Assembly (NCBI RefSeq): GCF_004368785.1
Contig: NZ_SODM01000001.1
Location: forward strand, 620,001-684,000
Direction: 5' to 3'
DNA from: Flavobacterium sp. 270
Lineage (GTDB): Bacteria > Bacteroidota > Bacteroidia > Flavobacteriales > Flavobacteriaceae
Length of the DNA: 64,000 nt
Shown here: piece after piece, positions 38,401-45,960 of the stretch
How the letters are laid out: every line of letters begins with the position of its first letter
How positions within the stretch are numbered: the first letter of the stretch is position 1
The notes under the pieces: model-generated
What the model saw: the letters and a program-made list of their open reading frames with translations, nothing else
Told to the model about the DNA's origin: nothing
Database searches by the model: none
Made by a program: the position numbers and the translations under genes

Positions 38401-38610
38401 TTCCAGCGGATATGTAATTAACTGCTCTACTTCCTGACTGGCAAGAGTTGGTGCGGTTGTAATAATTTGTACCTGATTGTTGGTTACATCGGGAAGTGCG
38501 TCTAGTGGTAATTTTTTGAGCGAATAACTACCAAAAGCAATTAATGCTACGGTAAATAAGAGTATAACGAACTTGTTCCTTATACTAAATTGTATGGTTT
38601 TATCTAACAT
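35491..38610 (-). CDS. czcA: Heavy-metal RND efflux pump, CzcA type
   Basis: 1039 residues, full length. The N-terminus (LDKTIQFSIRNKFVILLF) and PDVTNNQVQI are typical of the HME branch. The family signature in transmembrane segment 4 reads AIDFGIIVDGAVIIVE, which fits the divalent-cation (Zn, Co, Cd, Ni) type better than the Cu/Ag type. Twelve transmembrane segments and two large periplasmic loops are laid out normally, with the last segments near 870-1030. It is the proton-driven pump of a tripartite complex with CzcC and CzcB. The DUF6660-like gene lies 103 bases upstream on the same strand. Confidence 0.95.
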   Translation of the reverse strand: MLDKTIQFSIRNKFVILLFTVALIAFGSYSLKKLPLDALPDVTNNQVQIITTAPTLASQEVEQLITYPLEQAVKTVPDVIELRSISRFGLSVVTVVFEDDVDIYWAREQIFQRLKQAEENIPEYAGSPELAPISTGLGEIYQYDVYAKKGYEKQYDAIKLRSIQDWIIIPQLQGIKGVADVSTWGGKLKQYEIAVNPNTLNSLGVTITEIFDALEKNNQNTGGAYIEKDQYAYFIRGVGMAKGTADLGNVVVKNRNGSPVLVRDVAEVREGVALRYGASTKDGKGEIVSGLVLMLKGENSSEVVNRIHERMVQINKSLPEGVVAEAFIDRGKLVDNAVGTVTKNLLEGALIVIFVLILFLGNLRAGLIVASVIPLAMLFAVILMNAFGVSGNLMSLGAIDFGIIVDGAVIIVEATMHHLQQRKIKKELSQEEMDVEVYNSASKIRNSAAFGEIIILIVYLPILALIGTEGKMFKPMAMTVGFAIIGAFILSLTYIPMMSALFLSKNTEHKDNFSDKMITWLENIYRPFLNKALEYKKIVLGIALGLFALSLIIFQNMGGEFIPTIEEGDLAINASIMTGSSLTQMVETTTKYEKILKDKFPEIKTIVTKIGSGEIPTDPMPIESGDLIIVLKDKKEWHGKYHNWEDLANAMKEEMEVIPGANIEISQPIQMRFNELMTGSRSDIAIKIFGDDLEILDAKAKELISKIKSIEGIGDLKADKVTGLPQITIKYDYNKIALYGLNISDINQIIRSSFAGASAGKIYEQSKRFDVVVRMNQDNRGDITDVSNLFIPLPNGQQVPLSQVATVDYEQGPVQVTREDGKRRITVGLNARGRDIKSLVDEIQQKLDKDFKLPTGYYVTYGGQFENLIEATKRLSIALPIALGLILVLLYFTFKSFKQAGLIFTAIPLSAIGGVFALWLRGMPFSISAGIGFIALFGIAVLNGIVLISYFNQLKLEGITDPLQRVLIGTKTRLRPVLMTAAVASLGFLPMALSTSGGAEVQKPLATVVIGGLFSATLLTLIVLPILYLLLEKFNRKIK

Positions 38611-38713
38611 TTGAAATGATAATGAAATGAGAAATGAGACAATTTCTTGTCTGTTTTAGCTTGTGGAAAATCCACACTTCTCTACCAAGCCCCAAATCGT
38701 TGGGACGGCTTCA

Positions 38714-39034
38714 TTATGCTATCTGTGGCGGCTGCCAGATACTTCCGTAGAAATTGGAAATAAAAACTGATTTGTAATTTGGTACTACTGCTGTTATCGC
38801 TGTGTAAACAACTGGAAATGTAATGTTATTTGTGGATTGATAACTTAAGATCTGCGCACCACAGCAATTGCAGGCGCAAAATGGTGAACATAGATCGTTT
38901 TCTTTATCGTGTGAGTGCGAATCTGATGAAAACTGGGCTTTTTGGTGTACAATGCTGTTTACTTCCATATCTGCGCAGGGCATATTAGAAAGTGCTATTA
39001 AATAAATTGATAATATGATTGTTATCCATTTCAC
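38714..39034 (-). CDS. Small exported Cys/His-containing protein, DUF6660-like, GTG start
   Basis: 106 residues if started at the GTG at 39034 (KWITIILSIYLIALSNMPC follows); the frame is open further upstream, but that part is hydrophobic-basic junk with no fitting start. The leader is followed by PCADME, a segment with HSHDKEND, then LCSPFCACNCCG, and the C-terminus GSIWQPPQIA. Cysteine clusters of this kind in small Bacteroidota proteins are found before heavy-metal efflux genes. It probably binds metal or reports it in the periplasm. Layout parallels the protein at 10889-11239. Confidence 0.75.
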   Translation of the reverse strand: MKWITIILSIYLIALSNMPCADMEVNSIVHQKAQFSSDSHSHDKENDLCSPFCACNCCGAQILSYQSTNNITFPVVYTAITAVVPNYKSVFISNFYGSIWQPPQIA

Positions 39035-39292
39035 AAATACAAAAATAAGACTTATTCTTTTATAAAGTTTAATTTTTATTGATTGTTCCAAAAAACCGTA
39101 CAACACTAACAAATAAACACTTAAGTTTATTTTTACAAAATTTTTAATTACCTTTAACACTAAATAACATATAAAAACACTCACTGCCTGAAAAATTTAA
39201 TCCTTTCTTAAAGGCCAAAATCCATACTTTTCTCTAAGCCTAATATTTTTTTTTAGATCGAAATCATTAATTAACTTTTATCAGTAAATTTT

Positions 39293-40414
39293 ATGAGAGG
39301 TACAAAACTAATATCAGCCTTTTTGTTATTTGCGTTCTCTTCAATATCTGCGCAGGTATATACAGAAAAAATTGTAGGTCAAAAAAATAAAGAACTAAAA
39401 GATAGTCTTAAGGTTGCAGATTATCCTTACGCACTGCCGATCTGGGGGAAAAAAGTAGCTCAAAAAGGCTATAAACTTCCGTATTCTGCCGGATTATCTG
39501 TTAATTATTTTTGGCAGGATTCAGAAATTATAATCAGCGATCTGGAAGTTGGTTTTAATAATGGTCAAAAATTTAATCTGGATGAAATTGTACGTTTTGA
39601 TAAATCTTCTGTAGAAGCAAGTTCAATATCTGTTCGCCCGGATATTTGGCTGCTTCCGTTTTTAAATATTTACGGCGTTTTTGGAAAAGCCAGTACATCT
39701 ACTAAAATTAATGCTGGAATCTGGATTCCTGATGCAACTAATAATTGGTCAAAGATTGCTGATTTTAATACTAGCGCAAGTTTTGATGCGACTACTTTTG
39801 GTTTGGGTATGACGCCTACAATTGGTATTGGAGGCGGATGGCTGGCACTTGACATGAATATGGCCTGGACTGATATAAGTTCGCTGGACAAACCTGCCTT
39901 TTCTTTTGTTTTTGGTCCAAGGTTGGGCAAAACTTTTCAACTTCCTAAACCAGACAGAAACATTGCGGTTTGGGCTGGTGGTTTTAGAGTACATATTTCG
40001 GGAGATACAAACGGAAATATTGCTTTATCCGATATTTTTTCGCTTGAAGATGCACAGGCAAAAGTAGATAACGGTTTTGCAAAGGTTGCTGAAAATCAGG
40101 AAAAAGTAGACAATTGGTGGAATAGCTTATCTCCCGCCCAACAAAATAATCCTGCCAATATTGCGAAACATAACACCGCAGACAGAGCTTTAACAAGTGC
40201 TGGAAATTTTCTTACTACAATCGATGGTGCTTTAAGCACTGTAGATTCATCGTCAATTCAATATTCACTTCAGAAGAAACCAAAAGATTTATGGAATTTT
40301 ATTGTTGGATCTCAGTTTCAGTATAATAAACATATAATGTTTAGGGTTGAATGTGGTTTTTTATCCAGCAGGACTCAGGTTCTTGGTGGTGTTCAATATC
40401 GTTTTGGACTTTAA
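39293..40414 (+). CDS. Outer-membrane beta-barrel protein, unknown function
   Basis: 373 residues. Signal peptide at 1-20 (LLFAFSSISAQ). The rest alternates amphipathic strands (GLSVNYFWQDSEIIISDLE, RPDIWLLPFLNIYGVFGKA, TIGIGGGWLALDMNMAWTD) and ends in GGVQYRFGL, the aromatic end typical of outer-membrane barrels. A helical insertion lies near 255-320 (AQAKVDNGFAKVAENQEKVD). No family recognised. The next gene, also a barrel protein, begins 10 bases downstream, so the two are co-transcribed. Confidence 0.8.
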   Translation: MRGTKLISAFLLFAFSSISAQVYTEKIVGQKNKELKDSLKVADYPYALPIWGKKVAQKGYKLPYSAGLSVNYFWQDSEIIISDLEVGFNNGQKFNLDEIVRFDKSSVEASSISVRPDIWLLPFLNIYGVFGKASTSTKINAGIWIPDATNNWSKIADFNTSASFDATTFGLGMTPTIGIGGGWLALDMNMAWTDISSLDKPAFSFVFGPRLGKTFQLPKPDRNIAVWAGGFRVHISGDTNGNIALSDIFSLEDAQAKVDNGFAKVAENQEKVDNWWNSLSPAQQNNPANIAKHNTADRALTSAGNFLTTIDGALSTVDSSSIQYSLQKKPKDLWNFIVGSQFQYNKHIMFRVECGFLSSRTQVLGGVQYRFGL

Positions 40415-40424
40415 TCTTCATTAT

Positions 40425-41183
40425 ATGAAAAAGATTTTATTGCTTTTAATGCTTTTTTGCATTACTCAGGCACATTCGCAGGTTTTGATTTCTTTGATTT
40501 TTGGAGACAAACTGAATTCTCCTTTTTTGGAATTTGGTTTGGAGGGCGGTGCTAATTTTTCGAGTATTTCTAATCAGGAATCTTCGGGAACGAATGTGGG
40601 TTTTAATCTTGGTTTTTATTTTGATTTTAGAGCTAAAAAAAATCCGGCATGGATGATTCATACGGGTGTGATTGTAAAATCGCCAATGGGTGCCAATAAT
40701 ATTCCGGTTTATTCTCTTAATGATGATGCTCTGGATGCGACTTTTGCGGGAGGAAATGTTAACCGCGAAATACGTTATTTTAATGTTCCAATTTTAATTA
40801 AATATCAGTTTAAAAATAATATTTACGTTCAGGCTGGTCCGCAGGCCGGATTATTGGCTACGGCTTTTGATAAATTTTCTAATGAAATTGACAAGGACGA
40901 TATTGTTTATAAAAAAACAATTCGGGATCAGCTTCATGTTATCGATGCCGGAATTGCAGCTGGTGTTGGTTATCATTTAAAAGTGGGTTACGGTTTAAAT
41001 ATAACGGTACAATATTATTATGGTTTGGTGCCTTTATTAAAAGGAGATTCTAGCCCGACACAATACAATCGTTCGCTTTATGTAACTGCCGGAATTCCGA
41101 TTGGAAAAGGAAAAGCGGCCAAAAAAAGAGCAGAAAATGAAGAGGATATAAACAATATTCCGCTTCCTGAAGATGGGAAATAA
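40425..41183 (+). CDS. PorT-family-like outer-membrane beta-barrel protein
   Basis: 252 residues from the ATG at 40425; the longer upstream frame overlaps the previous gene. Signal peptide ends near residue 19 (CITQAHSQ). The barrel has the PorT-like pattern: FGLEGGANFSSIS, GFNLGFYFDFR, YFNVPILIKYQF, YVQAGPQAGLLATAF, then VQYYYGLVPLLKG. The C-terminus is a charged tail (KKRAENEEDINN) after the last strand. Such eight-stranded barrels are common in Bacteroidota and mostly of unknown role. Confidence 0.82.
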   Translation: MKKILLLLMLFCITQAHSQVLISLIFGDKLNSPFLEFGLEGGANFSSISNQESSGTNVGFNLGFYFDFRAKKNPAWMIHTGVIVKSPMGANNIPVYSLNDDALDATFAGGNVNREIRYFNVPILIKYQFKNNIYVQAGPQAGLLATAFDKFSNEIDKDDIVYKKTIRDQLHVIDAGIAAGVGYHLKVGYGLNITVQYYYGLVPLLKGDSSPTQYNRSLYVTAGIPIGKGKAAKKRAENEEDINNIPLPEDGK

Positions 41184-41267
41184 TTACAGTTAACCTAAGA
41201 TAAAAGGTGCTGTATAAACTGCAACTCTCTAAAATAATTCAAAGACTTTTGTAACACCTTCATTTTT

Positions 41268-41277
41268 TGATTGTCCA
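41268..41277 (+). promoter_or_regulatory. TGATTGTCCA motif, copy 1
   Basis: TGATTGTCCA followed by an AT-rich stretch with TAATA, 51 bases before the SDR start codon. The same ten bases lie 66 bases before the alpha/beta hydrolase start (43197-43206), on the other side of a sigma factor gene. Could be part of a promoter read by that sigma factor, or an operator; not proven. Confidence 0.35.
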
Positions 41278-41318
41278 AATAATAGTAACAATGATGTTGC
41301 TGTTAAATTAAAAAAACA

Positions 41319-42068
41319 ATGGACAAATTAAAAAACAAAGTTGCCGTAATAACAGGTGGCGGCAGTGGAATTGGTTTTGCGACAGCCAAAGAATTTATCG
41401 CAAATGGTGCAACGGTGGTCATCTTTGAACGAAACAAGCAATCAATTGACAAAGCAACAGATGAGCTGGGTTCTATGAGTTATGGGATTCAGGGCGATGT
41501 AACTAATATTTCTGATTTGGAAAAATTATTCACCGAAACAAAATCAAAATTTGGTGGAATTGATGTTCTATTTGTAAACGTAGGACAAGGAAAATTGGCA
41601 CCAATTGCTGAAACATCAGAAACTTTTTTTGATGATATGATGAACGTAAACCTGAAAGGTGCTTACTTTTCTTTGCAAAAAGCAATTGCACACTTAAATC
41701 CAAACGCTTCTATTATTATTACTACTTCTTGGTTGAATGAAATCGGTTTTGCCGGAAGTAGTTTGTTGAGTGCCAGCAAGGCTGCACTTCGTTCGGTTGT
41801 AAGAGTTGCTAGTGCTGAACTTGCATCGCAGGGCATTAGGGTGAATGCAGTAAGTCCGGGTCCAATAGGAACACCTTTTTGGAGCAAAATTGGATTGCCG
41901 GATGATGTGTTACAAGGTGCTGCCGAAGCAATAACCAATCAGACCGCATTAAAAAGATTTGGACAACCTGAAGAAGTGGCAAAAGCAGTATTATTCCTTG
42001 CTTCAAATGACGCATCATATATTACAGGACATGAAATAGCTGTAGATGGTGGTATAAATCAAGTTTAA
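41319..42068 (+). CDS. SDR-family protein lacking the catalytic tyrosine
   Basis: 249 residues. The Rossmann nucleotide-binding motif TGGGSGIG (12-19) is intact and NVNLKGAYFSLQKA is typical. The active-site serine is Ser137 (TTSWLNE) and lysine is Lys154, but the YxxxK tyrosine position reads leucine (SLLSASKAAL, Leu150). RVNAVSPGPIGTPF and the C-terminal SYITGHEIAVDGG match classical SDRs. The fold and cofactor site are therefore normal while the acid-base tyrosine is gone, so activity may be altered, use another residue, or be absent. A terminator follows the gene. Confidence 0.9.
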   Translation: MDKLKNKVAVITGGGSGIGFATAKEFIANGATVVIFERNKQSIDKATDELGSMSYGIQGDVTNISDLEKLFTETKSKFGGIDVLFVNVGQGKLAPIAETSETFFDDMMNVNLKGAYFSLQKAIAHLNPNASIIITTSWLNEIGFAGSSLLSASKAALRSVVRVASAELASQGIRVNAVSPGPIGTPFWSKIGLPDDVLQGAAEAITNQTALKRFGQPEEVAKAVLFLASNDASYITGHEIAVDGGINQV

Positions 42069-42079
42069 TCTATAAATTC

Positions 42080-42115
42080 ACCAATTGAAAACTTCAAGGT
42101 TTGCAATTGGTTTTA
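42080..42115 (+). terminator. Rho-independent terminator after the SDR gene
   Basis: ACCAATTG (42080-42087) pairs with CAATTGGT (42104-42111), with AAAC and GTTT pairing inside, then a T run. It separates the SDR gene from the sigma factor gene at 42126. Confidence 0.75.
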
Positions 42116-42125
42116 TCTTATTATT

Positions 42126-42998
42126 ATGGACAATCCTTTTCAACTTAATTATACCGACCAAGGTGATACAGACTTGGTAAATTTGGCTGTAAATGGCGAT
42201 AAAAAAGCATTGCAAAATCTTATTATCCGTCATCAGCTGTTTGTATATAATCTTGCGCTGAAAATGACAAAAAGCGTTGAGGATGCGGAAGATTTAACAC
42301 AAGAAGTATTTATTAAAGCAATCACTGCGCTGACGAAATTTGAAGGTAAAAGCAAATTCAGAACCTGGCTGTACAGAATTGCTGTAAATCATTTTCTAAA
42401 TACGAAAAAGAGTAAGGCTGAATTATCAACAACAGACTTTGAGACCTATTTTGACTCAATTGATAGTATTCCCAATCATGTAATATCAATAACGGAAGAA
42501 AATGACCTTTCAGACTCAATAGAAGAGATCAGAATTAATTGTACAGCAGGAATGCTGCTTTGTCTGGACAGGGAACAAAGGATGATTTATATCCTTGGTG
42601 AAATGTTTGACATTGACCACAGTTTAGGTTCTGAAATATTAGGAATTTCGGCAGGTAATTTTCGGATACGTTTAATGAGAGCAAGGCAGGACTTGTATAA
42701 TTGGATGAACGAAAGATGCGGGTTAATAAACAAATCTAACCCGTGCAGGTGCGCAAAAAAGACAAGAGCAAATATTGAAGCAGGTTTTGTAGACCCGAAC
42801 AATTTAGTATTTAACACGCGTTATAAGAAAAAAATATACGAAGTATCGGCGCATAATGCATTGCCAATTGCAAACACAATAGAGGACTTGAACAAGCATA
42901 TTTTTCAACAGCACCCGTTACAAGAACCATTCACTTCTCAAAAAATAGTGGAAGAAATTTTCAATAATGATTTTATTAAAAAGATTTTGAATATCTAA
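42126..42998 (+). CDS. ECF-type sigma factor with C-terminal extension
   Basis: 290 residues, about 90 more than the sigma factor at 17713. Region 2 is clear (VYNLALKMTKSVEDAEDLTQ and KFEGKSKFRTWLYRIAVNHF). Region 4 is weaker but present (LCLDREQRMIYILGEMFDI, then SEILGISAGNFRIRLMRAR). After region 4 an extension of about 85 residues begins with SNPCRCAKKT, a Cys pair that may bind zinc, and has no FecR-like partner next to it. Such long sigma factors may be controlled through the extension itself. Neighbours are an SDR gene and a hydrolase gene that share a ten-base motif. Confidence 0.88.
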   Translation: MDNPFQLNYTDQGDTDLVNLAVNGDKKALQNLIIRHQLFVYNLALKMTKSVEDAEDLTQEVFIKAITALTKFEGKSKFRTWLYRIAVNHFLNTKKSKAELSTTDFETYFDSIDSIPNHVISITEENDLSDSIEEIRINCTAGMLLCLDREQRMIYILGEMFDIDHSLGSEILGISAGNFRIRLMRARQDLYNWMNERCGLINKSNPCRCAKKTRANIEAGFVDPNNLVFNTRYKKKIYEVSAHNALPIANTIEDLNKHIFQQHPLQEPFTSQKIVEEIFNNDFIKKILNI

Positions 42999-43196
42999 GC
43001 TAGTCTCATAGTAAAAGAATCTACTAACAACGTATTGGTAATAGCAAGGCTAAGAATTACAAATTCAAAAATTGTATTTCTATTAGGCATTTGTGCAAAT
43101 GCTGGGCTTACGGTTTTAAATGCTGAATATCGCCAATATGTTTTTTTTAGCAGTAAACCAAGATTGTTATTTTCCAAAAAAAAATACTAAATAAAG

Positions 43197-43206
43197 TGAT
43201 TGTCCA
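43197..43206 (+). promoter_or_regulatory. TGATTGTCCA motif, copy 2
   Basis: Exact copy of the ten bases at 41268-41277, again followed by AT-rich sequence with TAATA, upstream of the alpha/beta hydrolase gene. The 264-base gap that holds it has no other convincing feature. Confidence 0.35.
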
Positions 43207-43262
43207 TTTAATAATGTACAGGGGCTAAACCTGTGCACCTAACAATTAAAAATTATTAATAA

Positions 43263-43988
43263 ATGAATAATTCAAACAAAACATTTGTGCTTGTGCATGC
43301 AGCATGGCACGGTGCATGGTCTTTTGATAAGACCAAAAAGAAACTAGAAGAATCAGGCGCAAAAGTCATTAGTTTCGACTTGCCGGGACATGGTAAAGAT
43401 AAGACTGAAATCAAAGATGTTTCGCTTGCAGCCTATGTTAAAAAAGTTAAAGATGAAATCCTGAAACTGGATGAACCTGTTGTTTTGGTGGGACACAGTC
43501 TGGCAGGGTTTGTAGTTTCGCAGGTAGCAGAAGAAATTCCACATAAAATTGAAAAGCTGGTATTCGTATCGGCTATGATTCCGTACGAGGGAAAAACTGT
43601 TTTTGACATCGTTAGTGCAGATACAGAAAGCCAGCTTTTGCAAAACTTAATTTTTGCAGAAGACAAGAGCTGGGCTACCGTAAATGAGGAAACACTTAAA
43701 AATGTGATCTATAATGGGGCTTCTGCACAACAAATAATGGAAGCAGCACCGAATTTAGTGCATCAAGCCACTCAGCCATTTTTTGAGGCAGTTGAAACCA
43801 GTGCAAATGCTTTTGGTAAAATTGACAAAACGTATATTGTTTGTGAAAACGATAGAATCCTTTCACCGGCAGCACAAAGAAATTTAATGGAACAAATTGG
43901 CATTAGTAAATCACTTTCTCTTACCACAGGACATGTGCCTAATGTTGAAAACCCTGAAGCACTGGCACTGGCAATCCTAAATTCATAA
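43263..43988 (+). CDS. Alpha/beta hydrolase, salicylate-esterase/hydroxynitrile-lyase-like
   Basis: 241 residues. The nucleophile elbow is GHSLAG with Ser79, the acid is the Asp in CENDRIL near 199, and the histidine is in TGHVPN near 220, a complete triad. The start FVLVHAAWHGAWSFDKTK matches the esterase branch that includes plant salicylate-binding and hydroxynitrile lyase proteins (oxyanion loop HAAWHGAW). No signal peptide, so cytoplasmic. The substrate cannot be told. It may be under the sigma factor just upstream. Confidence 0.88.
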   Translation: MNNSNKTFVLVHAAWHGAWSFDKTKKKLEESGAKVISFDLPGHGKDKTEIKDVSLAAYVKKVKDEILKLDEPVVLVGHSLAGFVVSQVAEEIPHKIEKLVFVSAMIPYEGKTVFDIVSADTESQLLQNLIFAEDKSWATVNEETLKNVIYNGASAQQIMEAAPNLVHQATQPFFEAVETSANAFGKIDKTYIVCENDRILSPAAQRNLMEQIGISKSLSLTTGHVPNVENPEALALAILNS

Positions 43989-44073
43989 CTTTTCAAAAAT
44001 AAATTATTTATTATTTGAGCAAAGTCGCCAGTGAAGCCAAAAGCTATTCAAGCTTCATCATTTTTCAAAAATT

Positions 44074-44105
44074 AAACCTATTCATTAATTTGGATAGGTT
44101 TATTT
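44074..44105 (+). terminator. Hairpin terminator candidate after the hydrolase gene
   Basis: AAACCTAT (44074-44081) pairs with ATAGGTTT (44094-44101); the T run afterwards is short. It lies about 85 bases after the hydrolase stop and before the convergent CheB-like gene. Confidence 0.5.
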
Positions 44106-44190
44106 GTGCTCTAATTTTTGAGCACTGCTGATTTTGGTTGTTTGCTTGTCTGGGTATAAGTATACGAATCGATTTATCCTTATTAGGATT

Positions 44191-44778
44191 TTAAATATTA
44201 TTTATTCTTAGAATGAATTCCAGCAATTCTGGTATATTTAAAATATAATCGGGATTGGTATTTAAAATAGCATTATTGGGCATAAATGGCATATCTGCAG
44301 ATGTCGGATTCTGAACTGCTATTGTTCCTCCTGCAGCCTGAATTGCTTTTAAACCAAGAGTTCCATCGGTATTAGAACCAGATAAAATTATTCCGACCAA
44401 AGCGCTGCCGTAAATTTCTGCTGCCGATTCAAAAGAAACGTCTATACTTGGTCTGCTGTAATTTATTTTTTCTGAGGTATCTAGCGAAAGTGTTTCGTCT
44501 TTTTCGAATAATAAATGATAATTAGACGGGGCAATATAAATAAATCCCGGTAAAAGCGGTACTTTGTCTTCTACTGGTTTTACTTCGAGCTTAGATCTTA
44601 CAGCAAGAAGATCTTCAAGAGTCTGCTCATCAGAACTTTTTCTGTGTACTACGATTACAATGGCAAAAGAATTTACATGGTCAATTTCTGGCAATATCTG
44701 CATAAGTGCATTCAGACTTCCGGCCGAACCACCTATTATTACAACTTTACAGCCAGATATTAACTTATTTTCCTCCAT
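44191..44778 (-). CDS. CheB-type protein-glutamate methylesterase domain
   Basis: 195 residues, the catalytic domain alone without the receiver of classical CheB. The triad residues are Ser in GGSAGS, His in VVHRKSS and Asp in SGSNTDGT; PSNYHLLFEKD and FMPNNAILNT are conserved. It would remove methyl groups that CheR adds. The start overlaps the CheR gene by 19 bases, so both are translated together. No chemoreceptor is in the window, so the methylated target may be a kinase of this cluster. Confidence 0.92.
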   Translation of the reverse strand: MEENKLISGCKVVIIGGSAGSLNALMQILPEIDHVNSFAIVIVVHRKSSDEQTLEDLLAVRSKLEVKPVEDKVPLLPGFIYIAPSNYHLLFEKDETLSLDTSEKINYSRPSIDVSFESAAEIYGSALVGIILSGSNTDGTLGLKAIQAAGGTIAVQNPTSADMPFMPNNAILNTNPDYILNIPELLEFILRINNI

Positions 44779-45569
44779 ATTTTCTCTTTCTCCAGCTGTT
44801 TGTATTTACTTGTAGATATCGAATATTTTATAGTTTCTTTTGTTCCTAATGCCAGAAAACCTAAGACAGCCAGACTATCATCAAACAAATTGATGACTCT
44901 TTTTTGCAGGTTATGATCAAAATAGATTAACACATTGCGGCATAAAATAAGATCAAACTCATTAAACGAGTTGTCTGACACCAGATTATGTTGTGAGAAA
45001 ACCATTTTTTCGGCTAGATTTTCATTAAACTTTGCAAAACCGTAATTGGCTATATAATAGTTAGAAAAGTCTTCCTGACCGCCAGAATCTCTATAATTGT
45101 CTGCATAATCTTTGATCATTCGCAAAGGAAAAATTCCTTTTTTTGCGGTTTCTAAAACAGAGGCATTTACGTCTGTTGCATACAGTATTGATTTGTGCAG
45201 TAATCCGGTTTCTTTTAATAAAATTGCCATCGAATATACTTCTTCACCGGTAGAACATCCTGCATGCCAAATGCGTATAAAAGGTTTTGGGCCTAATAAC
45301 GGCAAAATATCTTTTCTTAATACGCTGTAAAAAGACGGATCACGAAACATTTCTGTTACGTTGACCGTAATTTCGTCGACCATTCTTTTATAATATTCTG
45401 CGTCTGTACGAACTCTGGAAAGAAATTCTGTAAAATCTTTAAATCCATCCAAATGAAAAACCCTGTTTACGCGCCTTTTTAGTGAAGCTCTGGAGTAACT
45501 CCCAAAGTCAAAGCCATAATATTCGTAAACCTCATTTATTAGGGTTTCTAATTCGATATCTTCAATCAT
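44760..45569 (-). CDS. cheR: CheR-type protein-glutamate methyltransferase
   Basis: 269 residues. The N-terminal helical domain (IELETLINEVYEYYGFDF) precedes the SAM-binding domain with WHAGCSTGEEVYSMA near 100 and LILCRNVLIYFD near 205. EMFRDPSFYSVL is the conserved link. It methylates glutamates on receptor or signalling proteins using S-adenosylmethionine. It is 7 bases from the receiver gene and overlaps the CheB-like gene, forming an operon of signalling proteins on the minus strand. Confidence 0.94.
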   Translation of the reverse strand: MIEDIELETLINEVYEYYGFDFGSYSRASLKRRVNRVFHLDGFKDFTEFLSRVRTDAEYYKRMVDEITVNVTEMFRDPSFYSVLRKDILPLLGPKPFIRIWHAGCSTGEEVYSMAILLKETGLLHKSILYATDVNASVLETAKKGIFPLRMIKDYADNYRDSGGQEDFSNYYIANYGFAKFNENLAEKMVFSQHNLVSDNSFNEFDLILCRNVLIYFDHNLQKRVINLFDDSLAVLGFLALGTKETIKYSISTSKYKQLEKEKIWRKIS

Positions 45570-45576
45570 AATTCAT

Positions 45577-45948
45577 TTAAATTTCACTAAGCGCCAAAAG
45601 GAGCTTATCTACATCTACTGGTTTAGAAATATATGCATCTGCCCCAGCCTCTAAACATTTTTCTTTATCACCATTCATGGCCTGTGCGGTAACCGCTATA
45701 ACAAAAGTAGATTCGCGCAAGGGAAGTTCTTTTATTATAGGAATGGCATCGTAACCATCCATTTCCGGCATCATCATATCAATTAAAATAGCATCTATAT
45801 GAACATCTGTACTTAATAATTTTATAGCTTCTTCGGCACTTAAACAAGACATACATTCAAAAGAACGGGCGCGTAAAGTGTTTTCTAAAGCAAAAATATT
45901 CCTAGAGTCATCATCTATTATCAAAAGTCGTTTTTTATCCATTAGCAT
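45577..45948 (-). CDS. Single-domain response regulator
   Basis: 123 residues; a second ATG two codons in is equally possible. Receiver domain only: LLIIDDDSRN at the start, phospho-acceptor Asp in ILIDMMMPEMDGYD, VIAVTAQAM and the conserved Lys in YISKPVDVDKL. It closely resembles the third receiver of the adjacent hybrid kinase (same SKPVDVD/TKPVDVD ending), which suggests a duplication. It lies 12 bases after the hybrid kinase gene and 7 bases before cheR. Confidence 0.93.
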   Translation of the reverse strand: MLMDKKRLLIIDDDSRNIFALENTLRARSFECMSCLSAEEAIKLLSTDVHIDAILIDMMMPEMDGYDAIPIIKELPLRESTFVIAVTAQAMNGDKEKCLEAGADAYISKPVDVDKLLLALSEI

Positions 45949-45960
45949 AAACTTTAAAAA

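Noticed and set aside
42995-43177. 60-codon minus-strand frame between the sigma factor and hydrolase genes
   Set aside because: No recognisable motif or ribosome site; it overlaps the end of the sigma gene and contains the hydrolase leader region. Possibly a fragment of an old gene, but I cannot support it.
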